Source: Phycisphaeraceae bacterium
GTDB taxonomy: Bacteria > Planctomycetota > Phycisphaerae > Phycisphaerales > SM1A02
Assembly: GCA_015709595.1 (NCBI GenBank)
Contig: CP054178.1
Span: 744,001-808,000 of the forward strand
Length of the DNA: 64,000 nucleotides
Direction of reading: 5' to 3'
Below the pieces are notes generated by a model. It was not told the DNA's origin and did not search any database. It saw only the letters and a list, made by a program, of their open reading frames with translations. Of the stretch, positions 58,068 through 64,000 are shown one piece after another (position 1 is the first letter of the stretch; the number at the start of each line of letters is the position of its first letter). The position numbers and the translations under genes are program-made.

Positions 58068-58430
58068 ATGGCCCGAAAGACCGCCATCAACATCACCATC
58101 GACGCCGATCTCCTCAAGCGGATCGACGATGCCGCGGACAAGCGCGGCGACTCGCGCTCCGCGATCATCGAGCGGTTCTGCCGCAATGAGATCGGACAGG
58201 AGGAGGAGTTCCTCCACGAACTCGAAAGTCCGGTCTTCCGGGCCATCTATGACGCCATGTCGAAGCGTCCCGAGATCATCCGCGCAATCTCGGCGGTGAT
58301 GGGCGAGCATATCGACCTGACTGCGGCGAGGGCCAAGGCGGAGCGGCTGCGTGAACAGACGCGGCGAGGCAAGGCGAGGCAGCACAACAAGGGCGGCGAA
58401 GCGGATGGCGTTCATCCGAAGCCCGCCTGA
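58068..58430 (+). CDS. Ribbon-helix-helix DNA-binding protein
   Basis: A protein of 120 residues. TAINITIDADLLKRIDDAADKRGDSRSAIIERFCR is a CopG/Arc-type ribbon-helix-helix domain (residues 4-38). The middle is helical (FRAIYDAMSKRPEIIRAISAVM) and the C-terminus is basic and disordered-looking. Direct repeats overlap its promoter, so it probably represses itself and perhaps the xis-int genes that follow. It could be the switch that controls excision of the element. Confidence 0.85.
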   Translation: MARKTAINITIDADLLKRIDDAADKRGDSRSAIIERFCRNEIGQEEEFLHELESPVFRAIYDAMSKRPEIIRAISAVMGEHIDLTAARAKAERLREQTRRGKARQHNKGGEADGVHPKPA

Positions 58431-58459
58431 TTCTCATTCGTATTTTCTGGTGATTCGTC

Positions 58460-58660
58460 ATGGACGACAGACCACATCTTGATCTTCTTCTTTCCGTGCG
58501 ACAGGTGGCGAAGTCATTGGGTATCTGCGCCCGGGGGGTATGGCGGCTGGTTGCGCAGTGCAAGTTTTCGAAGCCGGTCTACGTCGGTCGGTGCGCGCGA
58601 TGGCCGCAATCCGAGGTCACGGCGTACATCGAGCGATTGAAGGAGGAGCGTCGATCATGA
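58460..58660 (+). CDS. Excisionase-like helix-turn-helix protein
   Basis: A protein of 66 residues: LLSVRQVAKSLGICARGVWRLVAQCKFSKPVYVGRCARWPQSEVTAYIERL matches the AlpA/HTH_17 pattern of MerR-like winged helices in recombination directionality factors. It would bend DNA at the attachment site and favour excision by the integrase. Its TGA overlaps the integrase ATG (ATGA), so the two are co-translated. Confidence 0.85.
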   Translation: MDDRPHLDLLLSVRQVAKSLGICARGVWRLVAQCKFSKPVYVGRCARWPQSEVTAYIERLKEERRS

Positions 58661-60027
58661 TCGAGTACGTCTACGTTCCCAGGCGGCGCGGCAAGCGGGC
58701 GTCGAGATCGCGTGAGAACTACCGCGGTCGATTCAAGCTGCCCGGCATGGTGAAGCTGGATGACGTCGCGCTGCATACGACGGATCGGCGGATCGCCGAG
58801 GCCCGTCTGCGGGAGATCGTGGTCGAGAAAGAACGCGAGCTGGCGGGCATTCTCGCCCCCAGAGTCCAACGCGATGCCGCCGCACGTCCGCTGGTGGATC
58901 ACCTGGATGACTTCATCGCGGACGTGAAGGCGCGCAGGCGCTCGAAGGAGTACTTCGAGCCCGTCAAGTGGCGCATCCGGCGGCTGATGAAGGAGTGCGG
59001 CTGGTCTCTGCTTCGGGATGTCTCGGCCGAGTCCTTCATCGCCTGGCGAAGCCGCCAGGGCGACACGATGAGCGCCAAGACCCTCAACGAGTACCTGAGC
59101 GCGGCGCGTGGGCTTCTTGGTTGGCTGCACCGACAGGGGAAGATCGCGGGCAATCCGTTGACGTCGGTCGAGCGGGTTCAGACCGCGGGACGTGAGCGCC
59201 GGAAACGTCGCGCCCTGACGGTGGATGAATGCGTGCGGCTGCTCGCCGTGGCTGGCCCCCGTCGCACGGCATACCTGGCGGCGCTTGTGACCGGCCTGCG
59301 CCGGAGCGAGTTGGAGGCGCTGGAGTGGGGCGATGTGCATCTGGACTCGCCGTCGCCATTCCTCGATGTCCGTGCATCGACGACGAAGAACGCCAGGCGG
59401 GCGGCCATCGCCATTCGCGATGATCTGGCGGAAGCGCTGCGAGCCATCAGGCCCGCCGATGCCGCTTCGTCCGATCGTGTATTCCCGCGCGGCGTGCCTT
59501 CCGTGGCGGAACTGCACGCCGACTGCACGGCGGCGGAGATTCCGATTCAGGATGGTGATCGGGGGTCGGTGGATTTCCACGCCTTGCGCCACACCTTCGG
59601 CACGAACCTGAGCCGGGCCAAGGTCGGACCTCGGGTGGCGATGGCCGCCATGCGTCACAGCGACATGAAGCTGACGATGCGGACGTACACCGATGCCGAC
59701 CTGCTGCCGGTGACGGATGCAATCGAGCGGCTGCCTCGGTTCGACGCGATGATCGATTCGGAGCTGCGGGCAACCGGGACGGACGGGGCTGACGCGCCCG
59801 AAATGCGCTCACAAATGCGCTCACTTCCGAGGGTCGCGGGTGGTCGTTGGATGTCGCCGACTGACGCTGACGCTTCACTGTCGAACAGCGCGAAAGTGCC
59901 TGAAAACAGGCACCAAACGCACGCGAAGTCATCGAGTGACGCGATCCGTCACAACGCCCCGTCAACGGGAGTGGATGGGAATCGAACCCACCCGGGACCG
60001 GCTGAACCAGCCCCACACCGGGTTTGA
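58657..60027 (+). CDS. Tyrosine integrase reading through its attachment site
   Basis: A protein of 456 residues in the integrated state. The N-terminal SAM-like core-binding region is at about 85-190. Catalytic residues are Arg215 (GLRRSEL), His308 and Arg311 (HALRHTF), His334 (RHSDMKLT) and Tyr344 (TYTDADL), followed by an unusually long tail of over 110 residues. The frame enters the 32-bp repeat at residues 436-446 and the last 10 residues are encoded by host selC sequence, antisense to the tRNA. In the circular form residue 446 would continue into the 66-residue segment at 49923-50123, giving 512 residues. It is preceded by the excisionase-like gene with AGGAGGAG before the ATG. Confidence 0.93.
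   Translation: MIEYVYVPRRRGKRASRSRENYRGRFKLPGMVKLDDVALHTTDRRIAEARLREIVVEKERELAGILAPRVQRDAAARPLVDHLDDFIADVKARRRSKEYFEPVKWRIRRLMKECGWSLLRDVSAESFIAWRSRQGDTMSAKTLNEYLSAARGLLGWLHRQGKIAGNPLTSVERVQTAGRERRKRRALTVDECVRLLAVAGPRRTAYLAALVTGLRRSELEALEWGDVHLDSPSPFLDVRASTTKNARRAAIAIRDDLAEALRAIRPADAASSDRVFPRGVPSVAELHADCTAAEIPIQDGDRGSVDFHALRHTFGTNLSRAKVGPRVAMAAMRHSDMKLTMRTYTDADLLPVTDAIERLPRFDAMIDSELRATGTDGADAPEMRSQMRSLPRVAGGRWMSPTDADASLSNSAKVPENRHQTHAKSSSDAIRHNAPSTGVDGNRTHPGPAEPAPHRV
59963..59994. repeat. Right 32-bp attachment repeat within selC
   Basis: Identical to 49891-49922. It covers the T-arm 3' half and acceptor 3' strand of tRNA-Sec plus 3 nt beyond, the usual site used by tyrosine integrases. Confidence 0.92.
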
Positions 60028-60062
60028 AGCCCGTGGCCGCCACCAGGCGTGCTGACACTCCC
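59966..60062 (-). tRNA. selC: tRNA-Sec(TCA)
   Basis: A 97-nt minus-strand gene with acceptor GGGAGTG/CACTCCC, anticodon loop CTTCAAA in the stem GGG/CCC (anticodon TCA), long variable arm, T loop TTCGATT and discriminator G. Its presence implies selenocysteine use in this organism. The gene remains intact although the element is inserted at its 3' end. Confidence 0.9.
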
Positions 60063-60333
60063 GCGGAGAGTGTAGCGGAATGGTTTCAAACCGTGGGATG
60101 CTGGTCACGCCGCGTTCCAACGGCTGACGCCATCCGGTACCATGTCGTCGCGCGACGCCCGGGACGCAGAGACTGGCGGCGTCGCCCGTCGATGGACCGC
60201 TTCGCCGGCATTCCGAGGGTGAAGCTGGTTCTTGGGTCTCGAATCGACTTCTCTGTCAGTGATGACGCACCGGCGCCTGCGTGCCAACCCATCTCCACAG
60301 CGATTTCTTCCAACCACCCACAAGGAGCCGCAC

Positions 60334-61050
60334 ATGCCCGCCATGACCCTCGAAGCCCGCATCGATCGCCTGGAGCGCCAGAATCGTTCCCTCAGAGCCG
60401 GTCTCGGCGTGGCGGGGTTGGCCTTGCTGGTCGGCGGGCTGCTGGGTCTTGCCCGCCAGCCGCAGCCGGCGCCGGATGTGATCAAGGCCAGGGCGTTCCA
60501 CCTGGTGAGAGAGGATGGCACGATCCTGCTGAAGCTCGAAGACACCTACGGCCGCAACGAGGGAGTCTCCGGCACCATCACTGTGTTCAACGGCAAGGAG
60601 AACCCGGTCTTTCGGGTCGGGGCCACACCCGGCGGGCATGGCACCGCCAAGACCTTCAACCGCGACGGCGGAATGATCATCAACCTTACCGCCACCGCGG
60701 ACGGCGAGGGCTATCTGGCCACGGTCAACGGCAAGGATGAGGAACTGGTCGCTCTGGGCGTGGCCGAGGGCGGCGAAGGCGTCGTCACCACCTACAACGG
60801 CGAAGGAAAGGAACTCGCCGAGATCGGCGTCTCGACCGGGGGTCACGGGCTCTTCAAGACCATGAACAAGGACGGCAAGACGATCGTGCGTCTGGGCGTC
60901 ACCACCGGCGGGTTTGGTCTGCTCACGACCTTCAACGACAACGAAAAGGAACTGGTCAAGCTGGGCGTCACCGAGAACGGCGAGGGCCAGGTCGAGGTCT
61001 TCGACCCCGTGGGTATGAAGAAGACGAAGCGGATCAACGCGGGGGACTGA
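60334..61050 (+). CDS. Membrane-anchored glycine-rich beta-repeat protein
   Basis: A protein of 238 residues with AAGGAG 6 nt before the ATG. A short coiled N-terminus (EARIDRLERQNRSLRAG) precedes one transmembrane segment (GVAGLALLVGGLLGLA). The rest is a run of about seven similar 20-22-residue beta units with the pattern TGGxGxxxTxNxxGKExxxLGVT, likely a small beta-helix or beta-roll. No catalytic motif is visible. Similar proteins occur in planctomycetes; the function is unknown. It lies just outside the integrative element. Confidence 0.7.
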   Translation: MPAMTLEARIDRLERQNRSLRAGLGVAGLALLVGGLLGLARQPQPAPDVIKARAFHLVREDGTILLKLEDTYGRNEGVSGTITVFNGKENPVFRVGATPGGHGTAKTFNRDGGMIINLTATADGEGYLATVNGKDEELVALGVAEGGEGVVTTYNGEGKELAEIGVSTGGHGLFKTMNKDGKTIVRLGVTTGGFGLLTTFNDNEKELVKLGVTENGEGQVEVFDPVGMKKTKRINAGD

Positions 61051-61143
61051 GCCATTTCCGGCGGCCATGTCGCCCTGTTCACCTGAGGTTCGAATGAGCG
61101 GATTGCGGTGTGCGCGGCCGCCATCGTGCGGTATGCTGTAAGC

Positions 61144-63999
61144 GTGAGACGCACGCTTCATTTCATCACGTTGGGCAGCGCGGCCGCGCTGGCTCTCGGG
61201 TTCGGATTGGCGGTCGCGCCGGCAGGTTCGCCCGGGGAGAGCCGCGACGGTGGCTGGTGGTCGTATCGACCGCTCACCCGGCCGGACGTGCCCACTGTCA
61301 ACGATGACGCCTGGGTCGCCAACCCCATCGACGCGTTCATTCTGTCGCGGATCGAGCAGCAGGGCCTGTCACCCGCGGCTGAGGCGGACAAGGTCACCCT
61401 CATTCGCCGGGCGTACTACGACCTGCTGGGTCTGCCGCCGACGCCGGAGGAAGTGGCCGCCTTCGTGGCGGACGATGCACCGGACGCATGGGAGCGACTC
61501 ATCGACCGGCTGCTTGAGTCGCCTCATTACGGCGAAAAGTGGGGACGTCACTGGCTCGACATCGTGCGCTACGCCGAGACGGATTCCTTCGAACGCGACC
61601 GGCCCAAGCCCATGGCGTGGAAGTACCGCGACTACGTGGTGCGGGCCTTCAACTCCGACAAGCCGTATGACCGCTTCATCATCGAGCAGCTCGCGGGCGA
61701 TGAACTGCCCGACGCCACCGTGGACACCCTGACCGCCACCGGGTACTACCGGCTGGGTATCTGGGACGATGAGCCCACGGACGTCAAGCAGGCGCAGTAC
61801 GACGACCTCGATGGCGTCATCTCCACCACGGCGCAGGCGATGCTGGGCATGACCATCGGCTGCGCCCGCTGCCACGATCACAAGAAAGATCCGATCCCCC
61901 AGCGCGACTACTACCGCTTCCTGGCGTTCTTCGAGAACATCAAGCCGTACAAGGTCAACCCCGGCAACAGCGTGAACCCGGAGAACTACCTGCGCAGCGT
62001 GCCGGTGGACCTGGGCAGTTCGGAGTTTCACCATCGACTGGTGGACTACGCGCAGCGGCGCGATCGGCTGGTGTCGCGGCTGGAGGAGATTCGCGCCAAC
62101 ACGCTGGCCGCGGAGGCGAAGAGCCCTCACCCCGGGCATCTCCCAGGTGGAGCGGGCGACGCCGCGGCTGGTCCCGTCGTTCATCTTTCGTTTGATGAGA
62201 CAGACGATGCCCGATTCCGCCATGCCATGACGGCCATGCAGGCGGAGATGCGGGGTACCGCAGTCGCCGCCGATGGTCGCCACGGAGCAGCGCGAACGTT
62301 TGACGGGCGGCGCGATTTCATCCGCATCGTCCGTCCGGTGCAGGATGACTTCACCATCGCCTTCTGGCTGCGCACCACCGGCACGGGACCGGGCGGCAAT
62401 GACTATCGCTGGTTCCTCGGCGCGGGGCTGGTGGATGGCGAGGTGCGCGGCATCGTGCGCGACTTCGGCGTCTCGTATCACTCCGATGGGCGCATCACCG
62501 CGGGAACGGGCGAGCCGGAGACGTTCATTCATTCCCCGCCCGGCTACAACGACGGGCTGTGGCATCACGTGGCCTTCACGCGCGAGCGTTCGAGCGGCCT
62601 GATCCGGCTGTTCGTGGACGGCGAGCCGGTGGCGCAGGCGAAGGGCTCGACCAGGCCGCTTGACGCCCCGGCGCATCTCGACATCGGACGCATGATGCCG
62701 GGCTACAACCACTTCCGGGGCGATCTGGACGATGTGCGCCTCTATGCGCGGGCGCTCAGCGAGCACGAGATCCTGTCGCTGACGTACGGCGAGGGGTTCT
62801 CTCCCGCCTTCGCCGATCGCGTTCGAGCCGCCCTGGGCGAGGAGGAGCACCGCCGCTACCAGGAAGTGCTGACCGACCTGCGCGGGCTGCGCAAGCCGGT
62901 GCGAGAGACGACCGAGGTGCTCTGCGTCATGGAGCAGGGGGCGAACCCGCCCGATTCATTCGTGCGTCAGCGCGGCAACGTGCATTCGATCGGCGAGAAG
63001 GTCACGCCCGGCTACCCGTCGATCCTCGGCTTCCCCGACCCCCCTACTCCCCCCGCGACATCCTCCACCGCCGCCCCCCCGCGTCCCATCGATACGCGGC
63101 CCGACAGCGCGGAAACATCAGGCCGCCGCCTGACCCTGGCGCGGTGGATCGCCAGCCCGGAAAACCCGCTCACGGCCCGCGTGATGGCCAACCGGCTGTG
63201 GCAGCATCACTTCGGCCGGGGCATCGTGCGCACGCCCAACGACTTCGGGCGGCTGGGTGAGGCGCCCACGCACCCGGAGCTCCTCGACTGGCTGGCGAGC
63301 GAGTTCACCGCCCGCCAGTGGTCGATCAAGTCGATGCACCGGCTCATCATGACGTCAAGCGCCTACCGCATGTCGTCGCGCGGCGACGCAAGGGCGATTG
63401 AAGCCGACCCCGAGAACAACCTCTTCACGCGCTTCAACATGCGGCGGCTGACCGCGGAGGAACTGCGCGACTCGGTGCTGGCGATGAGCGGCACGCTCAA
63501 CCTCGAAATGGGCGGCCCCAGCGTTTACCCGCCCATGCCGCGCGAGGTGCTCCAGACGGCCTCGCGCCCCGACCAGGCGTGGGGACGCTCCGATCCGCGG
63601 CAGGCCGCCCGGCGCACCATCTACATCCACATCAAGCGATCGCTGCTCATGCCGCTGCTCGTCAGCTTCGATATGGCGGATACCGACAACTCCTGCGACG
63701 TGCGATTCGTCACGACACAGCCCACGCAGGCGCTCACCCTGCTCAACGGCGAGTTCATGCAGGAGCAGGCGGAACTGTTCGCCCGGCGGCTGGAGCGCGA
63801 GGCGGGCGGAGACCACGCCGCGCAGATCCGTCACGCCTTCCGGCTGCTCACCAGCCGCGACCCGCACCCGGATGATCTGCGCGAATGCCTGTCGCTGCTT
63901 GACGAACTGCAGACGGTCGATGCCCAGACACCCGAGCAGGCGATGAAGTATCTCGCCCTGATGCTGCTGAACCTGAACGAGTTCGTGTACCTGGACTAG
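61144..63999 (+). CDS. DUF1549-LamG-DUF1553 planctomycete protein
   Basis: A protein of 951 residues. After a signal peptide (AAALALGFGLAVAPAG), DUF1549 (PSCyt2) spans about residues 45-260, with the CxxCH-type motif CARCHDHK near residue 240. A LamG jelly-roll inserts at about 345-525 (VHLSFDETDDARF; LWHHVAFTRERSSGLIRLFVDGEPV). DUF1553 (PSD1) runs from about 663 to the end (NPLTARVMANRLWQHHFGRGIVRTPNDFG; TQPTQALTLLNGEFM). Such proteins are a planctomycete hallmark, often near sulfatases, with an uncertain role in carbohydrate use. There is no fused cytochrome c domain. GTG 61144 is 6 nt after TATGCT; the longer frame from 61108 lies upstream of that promoter. Confidence 0.9.
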   Translation: MRRTLHFITLGSAAALALGFGLAVAPAGSPGESRDGGWWSYRPLTRPDVPTVNDDAWVANPIDAFILSRIEQQGLSPAAEADKVTLIRRAYYDLLGLPPTPEEVAAFVADDAPDAWERLIDRLLESPHYGEKWGRHWLDIVRYAETDSFERDRPKPMAWKYRDYVVRAFNSDKPYDRFIIEQLAGDELPDATVDTLTATGYYRLGIWDDEPTDVKQAQYDDLDGVISTTAQAMLGMTIGCARCHDHKKDPIPQRDYYRFLAFFENIKPYKVNPGNSVNPENYLRSVPVDLGSSEFHHRLVDYAQRRDRLVSRLEEIRANTLAAEAKSPHPGHLPGGAGDAAAGPVVHLSFDETDDARFRHAMTAMQAEMRGTAVAADGRHGAARTFDGRRDFIRIVRPVQDDFTIAFWLRTTGTGPGGNDYRWFLGAGLVDGEVRGIVRDFGVSYHSDGRITAGTGEPETFIHSPPGYNDGLWHHVAFTRERSSGLIRLFVDGEPVAQAKGSTRPLDAPAHLDIGRMMPGYNHFRGDLDDVRLYARALSEHEILSLTYGEGFSPAFADRVRAALGEEEHRRYQEVLTDLRGLRKPVRETTEVLCVMEQGANPPDSFVRQRGNVHSIGEKVTPGYPSILGFPDPPTPPATSSTAAPPRPIDTRPDSAETSGRRLTLARWIASPENPLTARVMANRLWQHHFGRGIVRTPNDFGRLGEAPTHPELLDWLASEFTARQWSIKSMHRLIMTSSAYRMSSRGDARAIEADPENNLFTRFNMRRLTAEELRDSVLAMSGTLNLEMGGPSVYPPMPREVLQTASRPDQAWGRSDPRQAARRTIYIHIKRSLLMPLLVSFDMADTDNSCDVRFVTTQPTQALTLLNGEFMQEQAELFARRLEREAGGDHAAQIRHAFRLLTSRDPHPDDLRECLSLLDELQTVDAQTPEQAMKYLALMLLNLNEFVYLD

Positions 64000-64000
64000 G

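Larger units (their letters stand above)
49891..59994. mobile_element. Integrative element in selC carrying a type II-C CRISPR-Cas system
   Basis: About 10.1 kb bounded by a 32-bp direct repeat of the tRNA-Sec 3' end. Contents from left: orphan integrase tail, Rep gene, CRISPR array, cas2, cas1, cas9, tRNA, degenerate repeat, tracrRNA, hicA, hicB, ribbon-helix-helix gene, excisionase-like gene and tyrosine integrase. The selC gene stays intact at the right end. No conjugation, packaging or capsid gene is visible, so transfer would need a helper. The presence of Rep, Xis and Int suggests that it can excise, circularise and replicate. Confidence 0.88.

Noticed and set aside
49891-59994. Interpretation as a CRISPR-associated transposon or a prophage
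   Set aside because: No Tn7-like genes, no capsid, terminase or lysis genes, and Cas9 nuclease residues are intact; Rep, Xis, Int and tRNA-end repeats fit an integrative element better.
59960-60027. GNRTHP-type peptide at the integrase end as a protein domain
   Set aside because: It is merely the antisense translation of the tRNA 3' end; similar spurious peptides occur wherever tRNAs are translated.

Overview
The window is about 68% GC and most genes carry strongly GC-biased third codon positions. It most likely comes from a planctomycete, probably of the Phycisphaerae. Supporting signs are a DUF1549/LamG/DUF1553 protein, secreted proteins ending in a PAPGA-type tail with a terminal arginine run, a pseudopilin-like protein with an H-X9-type C-terminus, a large BatA/VWA/glutamine-amidotransferase-like membrane protein, and a tRNA-Sec gene. 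All names come from reading motifs by eye; no database search was run.

Positions 1-38,200 are mainly chromosomal housekeeping. In order they hold a truncated indolepyruvate-oxidoreductase-like gene (no iron-sulfur cysteines seen), an APH-type kinase behind a tiny leader ORF, an RluA pseudouridine synthase, a DUF4268 protein, and a block of 21-bp repeats. Next come murE-murF-mraY, queA and tRNA-Thr, a HEAT-like secreted protein, and a cobalamin riboswitch ahead of a secreted protein and a pseudopilin. These are followed by type III glutamine synthetase, ahcY, polyphosphate kinase, a fatty acid desaturase, class II DAHP synthase, a parvulin, a RarD-type transporter, an MsrB-MsrA lipoprotein, the VWA protein and a PrpB-like lyase.

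Positions 38,200-42,900 look acquired. A short intergenic cluster of DnaA-box-like sites is followed by two overlapping genes with lower GC: a P-loop ATPase fused to a TIR/deoxyribosyltransferase-like domain, and an unrecognised partner. They are candidates for an undescribed defence module. Two small genes follow (one DUF2924) that usually accompany a serine recombinase, which is absent. Positions 43,200-49,855 hold a CzcB/CzcA-type metal efflux operon flanked by two His-rich proteins.

Positions 49,891-59,994 are the most interesting part: an integrative element of about 10.1 kb inserted into the 3' end of selC (tRNA-Sec), bounded by a 32-bp direct repeat. It carries a rolling-circle-type Rep gene, a type II-C CRISPR-Cas system (13 repeats, cas9-cas1-cas2, tracrRNA), a Leu-like tRNA with anticodon CCA directly upstream of cas9, hicAB, a ribbon-helix-helix regulator, an excisionase-like gene and a tyrosine integrase. 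Two unusual arrangements stand out. First, a solitary degenerate CRISPR repeat next to the tracrRNA gene is preceded by 12 nt identical to the spacer region of the predicted tRNA-cas9 promoter, which suggests guide-directed autoregulation. Second, the attachment site lies inside the integrase reading frame, so excision and circularisation would replace the last 10 residues of the integrase with a 66-residue tail encoded at the far end of the element. Downstream of selC are a G-rich repeat protein and the DUF1549/DUF1553 protein, which ends at the window edge.
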